In this document: in pieces, positions 24,982 to 34,145 of the stretch
How positions within the stretch are numbered: position 1 is the stretch's first letter
How the letters are laid out: the number at the start of each line of letters is the position of its first letter
Assembly: GCF_022869785.1 (NCBI RefSeq)
Contig: NZ_CP094997.1
Location: forward strand, 5,947,001 to 6,011,000
DNA: 64,000 bases
Direction: 5' to 3'
From: Dyadobacter chenwenxiniae
GTDB taxonomy: Bacteria > Bacteroidota > Bacteroidia > Cytophagales > Spirosomataceae
Made by a program: the position numbers and the translations under genes
The notes under the pieces: model-generated
Databases searched by the model: none
Told to the model about the DNA's origin: nothing
Seen by the model: the letters and a program-made list of their open reading frames with translations, nothing else

Positions 24982-26166
24982 GTGAATTTAGAAGGACTTG
25001 TTATCAAAGTTTCAAGCAGGTGCAATATTAATTGTAGCTATTGTTACATGTATAACCTTGGTGATCTGAGTTTTCAATTACAGCCAAAATTTCTAAGTAA
25101 ACACCATGTCAATCTCTTAGCAAAAAGGATTAGAGACTACTGCTTGTCCGAAAACAAAAGGTATTTTGAAATTATTATTCATGGAGGAGAACCGCTCTTA
25201 ATGCCGATTGGTGATTTTGAGTACTTTCTGGAAGAATTTAACACCATTCTGAGACCGGAAATTATTCCGGTCTTTTCGGTGCAAACGAACGGCCTTTTAT
25301 TGAACGAGAGCTGGTTTCGTCTTTTTGAAAGAAATGATATGTCGCTATCAATTAGCATCGACGGTCCCGAGACCATAAACGACTTGCATCGTATTGATCA
25401 CCGGGGCAGAAGCACTTACGACAGGACTCTAAGTGGAATACGATCGGCGATGGAATTTTTTGGATCACGAAGAGACATCGGTGTTTTAGCTGTTATGACA
25501 CCAAAAAGTGATCCAATTGTGTTGTATCGGTTTTTTAAGGATGTGAAAGTCCGGAATCTTGATTTTTTATTTCCACATCACAATTATGACAATCTCCCCA
25601 AAAGGGAACACGCAGATAGCTATTCAGACTGGTGGATCGGGCTATTTACGGAGTGGTATTTTGATGAAGATTATGATAAGCCTAATATCCGTTTCTTAAC
25701 TCAACTAATAGTTACAGTACTGGGATGTAATGTAGGGTTTGATATGTTGGGGAATCATACAAGCAATTATCTCATCATAGAAACGGACGGGAGTATTGAG
25801 ACAGTGGATGGATTGAAATCTTGCGGAGATGGATTTACAAAGGAAGGAATTCATATTCAGACTCATCAACTGAAAGAAGCTATTCAGGCCCCACTGATTC
25901 GCTTGTATCATGAAAGCCATGTAAATCTTCCTGATGTATGTCAGAGATGTCCCATTAATGAGATATGCGGAGGTGGTTTTTTGGCTCATAGGTATGGGCA
26001 GGAAAAAGGATTCAATAATCCGACTGTGTATTGTCGCGATTTGGTGAAAATAATTGCACATGTTCAGAACGTCGTTATAGGTGGATTGTCAAAGAGTACC
26101 CGCCGTGCTGCGATGCTCGAGGCCATTGATGTACGGGAGGTTTTGGCAGACATTGGCCGGGATTGA
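24982..26166 (+). CDS. FxsB-like radical SAM/SPASM peptide maturase
   Basis: 394 residues from a GTG start. The radical SAM core begins at once: IKVSSRCNINCSYCYMYNLGD with Cys14, Cys18 and Cys21, followed by QPKFLS, IIIHGGEPLL and VQTNGLL. This KVxSRCNxxCxYCYxYNxGD pattern is that of the FxsB branch of cyclophane-forming maturases. The C-terminal part has SCGDGF, VCQRCPINEICGGGFLAHRYG and NNPTVYCRDL, the SPASM-type auxiliary cluster ligands. The precursor at 24620 is the probable substrate. A decayed relative of its C-terminal half lies at 7085. Confidence 0.9.
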   Translation: MNLEGLVIKVSSRCNINCSYCYMYNLGDLSFQLQPKFLSKHHVNLLAKRIRDYCLSENKRYFEIIIHGGEPLLMPIGDFEYFLEEFNTILRPEIIPVFSVQTNGLLLNESWFRLFERNDMSLSISIDGPETINDLHRIDHRGRSTYDRTLSGIRSAMEFFGSRRDIGVLAVMTPKSDPIVLYRFFKDVKVRNLDFLFPHHNYDNLPKREHADSYSDWWIGLFTEWYFDEDYDKPNIRFLTQLIVTVLGCNVGFDMLGNHTSNYLIIETDGSIETVDGLKSCGDGFTKEGIHIQTHQLKEAIQAPLIRLYHESHVNLPDVCQRCPINEICGGGFLAHRYGQEKGFNNPTVYCRDLVKIIAHVQNVVIGGLSKSTRRAAMLEAIDVREVLADIGRD

Positions 26167-26782
26167 AGTTCCCGTCTTGTGATCGCCTATATCGTAAATG
26201 GGTCCCTGTGACCTAGTTATGGGTTGAATTAAAAGAAAGTGTAAAAACCGCCACGCGTTTTGCACGGCAAAGTGGCCGAGTATATATCAGCTGTATTCGA
26301 ATCTCAACGTCATCTTTCAAAATGTTATCAAAATTCTGCCATTAAAATACTGCAGATAAGCCTACAAAAGTTTTTGCCAAAAATTAATTTTTATAAAAAG
26401 TGCCATTCGAGCTTCCTAGCAGGGGCGACGGTACTCTATGTACAACATATATGAGTTGTCTTATGATAAACAGGGCGTGACTCATTTCCTCCGAATAAGC
26501 ACTCTACTTCTACTCTAATTCTGATAATGTTTTTATGGAATTGAAAGAGCTAATTTTCAGAAATGCTTACTAACAAGGGTTGACGGCGAAATGGTTGTTA
26601 TTCAATATACTATGTGAAAAGAGGCTTGTCAGCAGAAGGTTTGCAACAATTTGGACACGAATTTGCCGCTTTACATGGCAGTTAAAGGGCTAAAAAATTA
26701 TAGAAAATACAACCTCGGACCTAATTAAAACTAGCAAAAACTCAGGGTTAGTCGAAAAAAATGTTCGACCTATGTTCGACCT
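26167..26782. other. gene-poor right end of the peptide island
   Basis: About 615 bp with no gene I can support. A 64-codon open frame at 26260-26454 lacks a plausible start region or family. The segment 26690-26782 contains GTCGAA (26751) and two TTCGACC copies (26764 and 26774), which are inverted relative to each other and not at the 21-bp spacing of the LytTR sites. Low-complexity AT-rich stretches suggest decayed sequence. Confidence 0.4.
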
Positions 26783-26819
26783 AAAAAAAATGCAACTTAC
26801 AATTTGACTTGTAAGTTGC
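26783..26819 (-). terminator. intrinsic terminator of the tRNA-Pro gene
   Basis: On the minus strand GCAACTTACAA pairs perfectly with TTGTAAGTTGC (11 bp, 6-nt loop) and is followed by ATTTTTTTT. It starts 12 nt after the tRNA 3' end, so it ends tRNA transcription and stops it entering the peptide island. Confidence 0.88.
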
Positions 26820-26831
26820 TGATAATCAATG

Positions 26832-26905
26832 TCGGGATGACAAGATTCGAACTTGCGACCCCTAGCACCCCATGCTAGTGCGCTACCGGGCTGCGCTACA
26901 TCCCG
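26832..26905 (-). tRNA. tRNA-Pro(GGG)
   Basis: Minus strand. Acceptor arms CGGGATG and CATCCCG pair over 7 bp with discriminator A; D arm GCGC...GCGC; anticodon stem CTAGC/GCTAG with loop ATGGGGT giving anticodon GGG; T arm GCAAG TTCGAAT CTTGT. 74 nt, no encoded CCA. A tRNA gene at the end of an accessory island is a common integration point, but no second copy of its 3' end was found in the window. Confidence 0.95.
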
Positions 26906-27020
26906 AAATAATTGCTGACTGAGTCAGCGCCCGAACTCATCGGGGTTGCAAATCTAGGAATTTTTGGAATACTGTCTATTTCATTTCGAAAAAAAATGAG
27001 ACAGACAGTATTCCAAGCTG

Positions 27021-30000
27021 TTAAATAGTTTCGTTTTGCCAGTTGGGGTTCACAACTTCTTTCTTGCCTTTTCTGAACCACTTGTCGCGGACACGCTCGT
27101 TGACATAATACATGCATGGAACCATGATCAATGTAAGTAATGTCGAGAATGTAAGACCGAAAATGATGGTCCAGGCTAGAATGTTCCAGAAAATGGAGCT
27201 TGGTCCGCCGACGATCAGGTGTGGTTCCAGATTCCTGAAAAGACCTACGAAGTCAACCGTGATACCCAAAGCCAATGGCACAAGGCCCAACACAGCAGCC
27301 GAGGCTGTCAGCAATACGGGCGTTAACCTGATCGCTCCGCCTTCGATGATGGCTTCGCGCATCGGGTAGCCCCGCCCACGTAGCTCTTCGATAAACTCAA
27401 TGAGCAGGATACCATTTTTCACCACAATCCCGGCCAGTGCAATGATACCGACGCCTGACATAATGATGGAAAAATCCTTATTGAAAATGATAAAGCCGAG
27501 CAATACACCAATCAACGATAACAGGATCGTAAAGAAAATAATGAATGGCTTTACAACCGAGTTGAACTGGGTTGCGAGGATCAAATAGATCAGTAAGATC
27601 GCTGCGCCAAATGCAGTTCCAAGGAACGCCATAGACTCATTCTGCTCTTCCTGCTCGCCGCCCATTTTGATAATATAACCATTTGGAACTTCCATATCCT
27701 GGATCAATGCCTGGATTTGCGCCACGATTTCGTTCGCATTATAGCCAGGCAAGACGTCCGAGCCTAATGTTACAATCCGGCTTTGGTCCTGGCGGTTGAT
27801 CTGGCTGAAAGTCGTTGAATAATGAATGTTGGCAACGGAAGTGATCGGAACCTGGCGCAATGCACCACCCATATTCATGTCCCGGTAAACCACATTCAGG
27901 CTCAAAAGTTTTTCAATTTGCTCGCGGTCATCTTTTTCCAACCTTACCATGATCGGATATTCGTCCTTGTCATCCCTGAATTTGGAGACTTCCAGACCGA
28001 AAAGTGCGGTGCGGACGGCAAGCGCGATTTGCTGGGAACTAATGCCTTCGCGTTGTGCTTTTTCACGGTCAATGTCGATGACGATCTCAGGTTTGTTTGT
28101 TACCAGATCCGAGCGCAATTGATCAATTCCTTCTATGCCCGATTGCTGCACCTTTTGCAAAACGCTTTTTTCAAGTTTTTGAAGCACCTCAAAATCATCA
28201 CCTGAAATCTCGATCGAGATCGGCTTTCCGGTGGGAGGTCCTACTGCCTCGCGTTCAACCGAAATTTCGGCTCCCGGAATGCCTTTCACGGCTTCACGGA
28301 TTTTGCGAAGAATGGCTTCTGATGATCGTCCGCCGCGCTCGGTTCCGTATACAAATGCAACGGTTACTTTTGATTTATGCGGCGTTGCAGAACGGTCTGG
28401 GTTATAAGGGTCTCCCGCGTTTTTACCAACATTGGCAATTACGGAGTTCACCATATCCATCGCTTTTTCTTTTTCCAAAACATCAAAAACACGCTTCTCA
28501 ATGATCTTGGTCACAGAATCTGTCACCCGCGCATCTGTTCCTATCGGCAATTTATTGTAAACATAAACGTAATCGGGATCACCACTTGGGAAGAAAAGAA
28601 CTTTGGGTTGAACGATACCAGTCAGCACGAACGTAAATACCAGCAGACCGAACACGATCAGAATAGCGACAACAGGTCTCCAGCCTCTCAAAAGCCAGTC
28701 GATCAACTTGCGATAGCCATTTTTCAAAGAAGGCAACAAGCGGTCCTGGAATGGGACCAGAATTCTTGGTGTCAGGATATAATGGTTGAAAACCCAAAGA
28801 ATGAGTATGAATACGAAGAAGTTACCAACCCCGCGGTCGATCAGATAACCAATCAATGCCGCTACGACCAGGATAATCAATGGCCTGCGAATGGCTTTGA
28901 AACTCGTGTCGTGGGCTTCTTTTTCATCGTCGTGACGACCCATGAATGACACCGCAAACACCGGGTTCATTACGTAGGCCACAAAAAGCGACGCGCCCAG
29001 GGTAATAATGAGCGTCAGCGGCATGAATTTCATGAATTCCCCGACTATTCCCGTCCAGAAAAGCAGTGGGAAAAATGGCGCAATGGTTGTTAATGTTCCG
29101 GAAAGCACGGGAATAAAAACTTCACCTGCGGCAGCTTTCACGGCTTGCTGAATCGTCCAGTCTTTATGGTTGTTGAATAGCCTGTGCGTGTTTTCAATTA
29201 CCACAATCGCATCATCCACCACAAGCCCGATTCCGAGCAGGAATGCGAAAAGAACAATGGTGTTCAACGTAAATTCCGTTCCTACCAATGGCCCAATGAC
29301 CGGCATCATTACGAACGCAACCAATGCGGAAAGCGGTACGGAAAGTCCGACAAAAATCGCATCACGAACGCCCATGAAGAACATAAGCACCATTACGACG
29401 AAGATAAAACCAAGCACAACGGTGTTGATAAGGTCATGCAAATCGGCCCTCGTTTGAATGGATTGATCGGCAGTGATCTTCACATCCAATCCCGGAGGAA
29501 AGCGGTTTTCTTTAAAGTCGGCGATTACGTTTTCAATCTTGTCTGCGGCTTCCACCAGGTTTTCACCGGAACGCTTGATGACGTTCAACGTGATTACTGT
29601 TTTGTTGGCCAAACGGGCAAAATCCTGTTGCTCCTCAAAGTTGTCAGACACTTCGGCTACATCGCCCAGGCGCACCGTTGCGCCTGTTGCAGTCCGGATT
29701 CGAATGTTTGCCATGTCGGCAACATTGGTATACTCACCCTTAACACGAAGCGTTCTGCGGACACCCTGTACATTAAGTTCACCACCCGAAACGTTGATGT
29801 TTTCACTCTGAATTGCACTTTGCACGTCGAAGAATGTCAGACCGGATGATTTCATGCGGTCCAGGTTTACATTGATCTGGATTTCGCGGTTCAATGCACC
29901 TAAAATATCCACACGCGTAATCTCAGGCAGCGCTTCGATTCCATCCTGCAAATCTTCGGCGTATTGCTTCAACTGTTTCAGTGAGAAGTTACCCGCAATG

Positions 30001-30452
30001 TTGACGTTCATGATCGGGAACTCCGAGAAGTTCACATCTTGTGCCGTCGGGCCTGAATCCAGGTTTTGCGGTAAGTCCGTTTTGGCTTTGTCAATCGCAT
30101 CCCTGACTCGCTGGAGTGCAACTTCCACAGCCACGTCCGGCGTAAACTCAACCAGGATTACCGAAACGTCCTGCAATGCATTGGATTTAATTTTCTTAAC
30201 CCCATTCAGCGATTTCAACTGCTTTTCAATGGGTTTGTTAATCGTGTTTTCGATATCCGCAGGCGCTGTCCCGAAGTAAATCGTGTTGATATAGATCTGC
30301 GGGATCTTGATATCCGGAAACTGCTCTTTGGGCAGGTTATTATAGACCATAAACCCGGCAAGCGTAATGATGAACGTAAAGATGTAAATCGTCGTCCGAT
30401 TCTCTACGCACCAATTGGTGAAGCTTAGGGTTTTATATTCTTCGAATTTCAT
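27021..30452 (-). CDS. RND efflux transporter, AcrB/HAE1-like inner-membrane pump
   Basis: 1143 residues with the RND layout: an N-terminal helix (TTIYIFTFIITLAGFMVYNNLP), porter domains, the TM2-6 block including LLGIGLVVDDAIVVIENTHR with the adjacent Asp pair for proton relay, a second porter half and TM8-12 (IIALAGIVVKNGILLIEFI). It is longer than the usual 1040 because of an inserted hydrophobic stretch between the halves (DRGVGNFFVFILILWVFN region). Last gene of a TetR-TolC-adaptor-pump operon, 80 bp after the adaptor. It would export drugs, lipids or dyes by proton motive force across the envelope with its TolC partner. Confidence 0.95.
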   Translation of the reverse strand: MKFEEYKTLSFTNWCVENRTTIYIFTFIITLAGFMVYNNLPKEQFPDIKIPQIYINTIYFGTAPADIENTINKPIEKQLKSLNGVKKIKSNALQDVSVILVEFTPDVAVEVALQRVRDAIDKAKTDLPQNLDSGPTAQDVNFSEFPIMNVNIAGNFSLKQLKQYAEDLQDGIEALPEITRVDILGALNREIQINVNLDRMKSSGLTFFDVQSAIQSENINVSGGELNVQGVRRTLRVKGEYTNVADMANIRIRTATGATVRLGDVAEVSDNFEEQQDFARLANKTVITLNVIKRSGENLVEAADKIENVIADFKENRFPPGLDVKITADQSIQTRADLHDLINTVVLGFIFVVMVLMFFMGVRDAIFVGLSVPLSALVAFVMMPVIGPLVGTEFTLNTIVLFAFLLGIGLVVDDAIVVIENTHRLFNNHKDWTIQQAVKAAAGEVFIPVLSGTLTTIAPFFPLLFWTGIVGEFMKFMPLTLIITLGASLFVAYVMNPVFAVSFMGRHDDEKEAHDTSFKAIRRPLIILVVAALIGYLIDRGVGNFFVFILILWVFNHYILTPRILVPFQDRLLPSLKNGYRKLIDWLLRGWRPVVAILIVFGLLVFTFVLTGIVQPKVLFFPSGDPDYVYVYNKLPIGTDARVTDSVTKIIEKRVFDVLEKEKAMDMVNSVIANVGKNAGDPYNPDRSATPHKSKVTVAFVYGTERGGRSSEAILRKIREAVKGIPGAEISVEREAVGPPTGKPISIEISGDDFEVLQKLEKSVLQKVQQSGIEGIDQLRSDLVTNKPEIVIDIDREKAQREGISSQQIALAVRTALFGLEVSKFRDDKDEYPIMVRLEKDDREQIEKLLSLNVVYRDMNMGGALRQVPITSVANIHYSTTFSQINRQDQSRIVTLGSDVLPGYNANEIVAQIQALIQDMEVPNGYIIKMGGEQEEQNESMAFLGTAFGAAILLIYLILATQFNSVVKPFIIFFTILLSLIGVLLGFIIFNKDFSIIMSGVGIIALAGIVVKNGILLIEFIEELRGRGYPMREAIIEGGAIRLTPVLLTASAAVLGLVPLALGITVDFVGLFRNLEPHLIVGGPSSIFWNILAWTIIFGLTFSTLLTLIMVPCMYYVNERVRDKWFRKGKKEVVNPNWQNETI

Positions 30453-30532
30453 ATAGCTAATGTTGAATTAGTGACCGGATCGCCGGTGCGATGACAGAAT
30501 GAGTGCATGTGATTTCGCTCATCATTGCTTTC

Positions 30533-31669
30533 TTAAAAACTAATTGGTTGACCGTCGGAGACTTCCTGGTAACCCAATGTGATCAGCTGGTCGCCTGCGG
30601 TGAGGCCGGACAGGATTTCTACTTTTCCGTTGTAGCTCAAACCGGTTTTCACTTCTTTTGCCTTGGCCACTTTCTTATTGCCCTCGGTTACAGCCACATA
30701 TACAACATTCCCTTTTTCCGTGCTCTGCACATAGTTCTGATCGATCGCCAAAGCATTTTTGCTGATCGCATCATTGATCTGCACCTGCGCCATCATGTTA
30801 GGCTTGATGTCTTTGCTCGTTGGAAGGTTGGCTTCAATTGTGAATGTCCGCGACAATGGGTCCACGGCAGTGCTTACGAAAGTGATTCTTGCTTTATATT
30901 CCTTTTTAAGATCAGGGAATTTCACAATCACTTCATCGCCTTTTTTCACGCTGGCTGCGTATGTGTCAGATACTTTTGCAATTACTTTCAGATTGCTCAG
31001 GTTTACAATCCGCACTACGCCAACGCCCGGGGAAGCTGTTTCTCCCACTTTTACATTGACCATATCAACCACACCGGCCATTGGCGATACAATGCTGGTT
31101 TGCGCCAGTTGACTGTTCAACGTGCTCATTCTTCTTTCCAGAGACTCCTTGTTGTTTTTGGCTTGCAGATATTGAATCTCGGTACCGATTTTCTGGTCCC
31201 AAAGATTTTTTTGCTTTTCATAAATCGTGTTGGCGAGCGACATTTGTGTTTTTAGCTCTTCTACGGATTCAGATAGAATGCTGTTGTCAATTTTCCCGAT
31301 GATGCCTCCTGCCTTTACGTAATCACCTTCTTTTACATACATTGCGACAATGGCGCCGCCTGTTTTTGGCGTTACCAGCACATTATTTTTAGCATCCACC
31401 GTTCCCTGCAATTCCACGTAATGGCGGAATGTTTCAGCATTCAACGTATCAATGGTAACCGGTTTTACCTTCGCTTCTGCTGCCTTGTTGGGATCTAATT
31501 TGGTAATCTCAATTTCAAGCGCTTTGATTTTTTTCTCATTCTCTGCACGCTCTGCCTTAAGCTTGGCCAGTTCTTCTTTTTTACCGTCCAACCCTTCTTT
31601 CTTTTCTCCTCCGCCGCACGCTGTAAGCAGGACGGTCATGGCTGTAATAATTAAAATATTTCGTTTCAT
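30533..31669 (-). CDS. RND efflux periplasmic adaptor (membrane fusion) lipoprotein
   Basis: 378 residues from the start at 31669 (MKRNILIITAMTVLLTACGGG), a lipoprotein signal with the lipobox LTAC. An 8-residue longer start exists but would displace the signal. A coiled coil follows directly (KKEELAKLKAERAENEKKIK), then the barrel-sandwich halves (NNVLVTPKTGGAIVAMYVKEGDYVKAG and IVSPMAGVVDMVNVKVGE), a hairpin (ELKTQMSLANTIYEKQKNL) and a beta-barrel domain. It links the RND pump at 27021 to the TolC protein at 31719. Confidence 0.93.
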   Translation of the reverse strand: MKRNILIITAMTVLLTACGGGEKKEGLDGKKEELAKLKAERAENEKKIKALEIEITKLDPNKAAEAKVKPVTIDTLNAETFRHYVELQGTVDAKNNVLVTPKTGGAIVAMYVKEGDYVKAGGIIGKIDNSILSESVEELKTQMSLANTIYEKQKNLWDQKIGTEIQYLQAKNNKESLERRMSTLNSQLAQTSIVSPMAGVVDMVNVKVGETASPGVGVVRIVNLSNLKVIAKVSDTYAASVKKGDEVIVKFPDLKKEYKARITFVSTAVDPLSRTFTIEANLPTSKDIKPNMMAQVQINDAISKNALAIDQNYVQSTEKGNVVYVAVTEGNKKVAKAKEVKTGLSYNGKVEILSGLTAGDQLITLGYQEVSDGQPISF

Positions 31670-31718
31670 GATATAGGTAAGTAGCAGTTTCAAATTTTGT
31701 TTCGTGTTAATGTGTTGC

Positions 31719-33101
31719 TTATTTTTCAGTATAAAGTTCTCCTTTGGCTCTGCTCAGGTCAACTTTGGCGATCATCAGGTCGTAAAGTGCTGTAAAGTAG
31801 TTTGTCTGCGCTTCTTTCAGTGAAGATTCTGCATTGATCACCTCAATGTTGGAACCAACACCTTCTTTATACTTGATTTTTGAGACGCGAACGATTTCCT
31901 CAGCCAGCGTCAGGTTCCGCTTTTGCGTTTCCAGCGTTGCGAATGCATTTTTGATGCTGATACTCGCCTGGTTGTTTTCTAGATCAATCGACTGTTTCAG
32001 CAATGTCTGGTTGTTTTTCACCTTATCAATGGCAATCTTTTTCTGGTTAATCTGGTATTTTTTGGAAAAACCGTCGAAGATTGGGATGTTCAGGTTGATC
32101 GCCAGCACCATGTTGGGAAACCAGTTGTTGGTAAATAATTGCGAAAACTTATCCGCACCAGCATTGTATCCGTAGCCCAAAGAAGCCGATACACTGGGCA
32201 GGTAACCGCTTCTTACATTGCGCAGATCCAAGCCGGCCAGTTTTTCTTGTGTATTCAGTAATGAGTATTCAATGCGGTTTTCATAGCTGAGGTCGGAGTT
32301 TGCAGATTCTGCTCTCAGCGAATCCACATTCACTGCATTAATGTCGTCGGTCAGCTTAATAGGCTCATTAGCAGGCATTCCCATCTGAAATTTCAACAGT
32401 GCATAGCTAAGCTCAATGAGATTTTGCACCTTTTGACGTTCGGTTTGTAGGTTGTTGATCTGCACTTCAAGCCGGTTTACATCCAGAAGCTCCACGAAAC
32501 CGCTGGCATTCATTGCCTTGGTCTCACGCATGAGCGAGTCCACCCGGGAAATGTTGAGATCAAGTAGTTTAGCCCGTTCTTCCGCCACTTGCGCAGAGTA
32601 ATAAGCTTTTGTAACCGCCTCCGCTACGCACACTTTCGACGAAGTTGTGCTCTTCTGCGCCAGTTCACGATAAGTTGCGGCAGCTTTTAGTCCGATAAAA
32701 TAAGAACCGTTGAAAATAAGCTGGTTTAAATTAGCGGATGCTGCGCCCTGCCACGGAATCCCGAATTCTAGCGCTGCCGGTGGTGCGTCCGGCGGTGTGT
32801 TGGGATCCAAACTGCCTCCGGGAAGGAAAAATCGCGGTATAATAATGTTATTGGTTACGGAAACAGTTGCGCTTACCTGCGGCAAACCAGCCGCTCTGAT
32901 TTCACCAATCCGTGCTTCGGCAGATGTTGCATCCAGTTGTGCGTTTTTAATGTTCAAATTATGCTTGATAGCATAATCCACGGCTTGTTCGAGCGAAAAA
33001 TTCCCGTCCTGGGCGTGAAGCGGGACAAAGCTGAGTAAGATCGCCAGCAGCATCAGGCTACGGCGTATTATTTGGTCATTTTTCATGGGTATTGATTTCA
33101 A
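31719..33101 (-). CDS. TolC-family outer-membrane efflux protein
   Basis: About 460 residues. Signal peptide (RRSLMLLAILLSFVPLHAQ), then the two repeated helical/barrel OEP halves: FSLEQAVDYAIKHNLNIKNA and the mid-point tandem QINNLQTERQKVQNLIELSYALLKFQMG, then GYLPSVSASLGYGYN and IFDGFSKKYQINQKKIAIDK, ending AQTNYFTALYDLMIAKVDLSRAKG. The frame overlaps the upstream regulator by 26 bp; starting at the internal Met (33086) reduces this to 11 bp. It forms the exit duct of the efflux pump. Confidence 0.94.
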   Translation of the reverse strand: MKSIPMKNDQIIRRSLMLLAILLSFVPLHAQDGNFSLEQAVDYAIKHNLNIKNAQLDATSAEARIGEIRAAGLPQVSATVSVTNNIIIPRFFLPGGSLDPNTPPDAPPAALEFGIPWQGAASANLNQLIFNGSYFIGLKAAATYRELAQKSTTSSKVCVAEAVTKAYYSAQVAEERAKLLDLNISRVDSLMRETKAMNASGFVELLDVNRLEVQINNLQTERQKVQNLIELSYALLKFQMGMPANEPIKLTDDINAVNVDSLRAESANSDLSYENRIEYSLLNTQEKLAGLDLRNVRSGYLPSVSASLGYGYNAGADKFSQLFTNNWFPNMVLAINLNIPIFDGFSKKYQINQKKIAIDKVKNNQTLLKQSIDLENNQASISIKNAFATLETQKRNLTLAEEIVRVSKIKYKEGVGSNIEVINAESSLKEAQTNYFTALYDLMIAKVDLSRAKGELYTEK

Positions 33102-33702
33102 TTGCTGATCTGTCTTTTATGGTGTTGTAATATTCAAATCCTTTTTCTGATAAAATTCCCCTTAAAAAATGGAGCAGGAATTGCATCTGGGTATGCATCA
33201 TGCTGAATTTTTTTTGTGGGAAGATAGTCGGGTCGAAAGCCATCACTATCTGTTCAATACGGAGTAGTGCGAGCACATCCACATCAATGTCCGGTCTGTA
33301 GAGACCCTGCTCAATGCCTATAATCAGGTTTTCCTGAATGCTTTTGAGTAAAAATTCATGTTTATAGGTCTCAAACTGCTCCCAGGCCGTCGGATAGTAT
33401 TTTTTCAGGTCGTACAACAAAGCCGGATTCATGTCCGAAAGCGTGTTTTGCATTTGTGTCGATGAGTACATCATTTGCTCAATCGGGTTGGTTGCTTTCT
33501 CTTCCAACTTCTCCATTTCGCACTTTTGGTCCATAATTTGTTTCTGGATCACCAATGCCAAAATGGCCTCTTTGTCTGAATAGTGCTGGTAAATGGTCCG
33601 CTTCGAAATCCCCAGATCTTTGGCAATATCGTCCATGGTAACGCTCTTGATTCCATAGCGCCAGAAAAGATTTAAGGCTGATTTTATTATTCGCTCTTTC
33701 AC
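33076..33702 (-). CDS. TetR/AcrR-type regulator of the efflux operon
   Basis: 208 residues with the TetR helix-turn-helix at the N terminus: IIKSALNLFWRYGIKSVTMDDIAKDLGISKRTIYQHYSDKEAIL (residues about 5-48, GISKRTIYQHY being the recognition helix). The C-terminal ligand domain is helical with no clear family. First gene of the operon and overlapping tolC, so it probably controls its own operon. No obvious palindrome was picked out in the 440 bp upstream. Confidence 0.93.
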   Translation of the reverse strand: MKERIIKSALNLFWRYGIKSVTMDDIAKDLGISKRTIYQHYSDKEAILALVIQKQIMDQKCEMEKLEEKATNPIEQMMYSSTQMQNTLSDMNPALLYDLKKYYPTAWEQFETYKHEFLLKSIQENLIIGIEQGLYRPDIDVDVLALLRIEQIVMAFDPTIFPQKKFSMMHTQMQFLLHFLRGILSEKGFEYYNTIKDRSAIEINTHEK

Positions 33703-34145
33703 GGAGCAAATTTGAAATATTCAAACGATATAAACTACGAAAACTTTCAAAATGTTTAAAGTTTTCTGACGATGGGTAAACGCTGACGCTCAGGTTCTAG
33801 CGTTGCTGTAAGACCGTGCTGTTCCACAGACTTACGGGCCGATTTTTTCTTGTTTGAGAGGGGAGTAATTTTACAAAATGCATAGTTGTTGGGTTGAGTT
33901 GATGAAAATCCGGAAAACTGATGCGCCAAAAGTAGGTCAGCACGGGCAAATGGAACAACCGAAAATTTATTAAACGGATTATTTGGGGTATGAACTTATT
34001 AAATCGGGAGATAAAATGCGTTGGTAAGGGAATGATTTAGATGTAATCGATGTTTGGAATTGACACATATTCTAACCAATTTTCCGGTTATTTGTCTTAG
34101 TTAATAACTTCCAATTCACTAATTGCTATCGCGACAAACAAATCA
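33703..34145. other. intergenic region between tetR and arginine decarboxylase
   Basis: A 443-bp gap between divergent genes. It must hold both promoters. TAATTTTA (33868) is one base off the TAnnTTTG -7 box on the plus strand, and GTAAG..CTTAC around 33810-33835 could form a small hairpin. No credible small gene was found on either strand. Confidence 0.35.

Noticed and set aside
24811..25000. Stop-codon readthrough joining the 55-codon gene to the radical SAM enzyme
   Set aside because: The frames match, but FxsB-like enzymes begin right at the radical SAM core, and the start overlap TAATG fits a separate coupled gene better.
26260..26454. 64-codon open frame in the island's right end
   Set aside because: No plausible start signal or family; the surrounding DNA looks decayed.
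26751..26779. GTCGAA and TTCGACC copies near the tRNA as a fifth LytTR site or att core
   Set aside because: The copies are inverted and 10-13 bp apart, not a 21-bp direct repeat, and no second copy of the segment was found at the left end.
26832..26905. tRNA 3' end duplicated as attachment site
   Set aside because: I scanned for the CATCCCG/GTTCGAATCTTG segment elsewhere in the island and found none.
27822..30279. Several plus-strand open frames opposite the RND pump gene
   Set aside because: They are antisense shadows of a gene with strong family identity; no own features.
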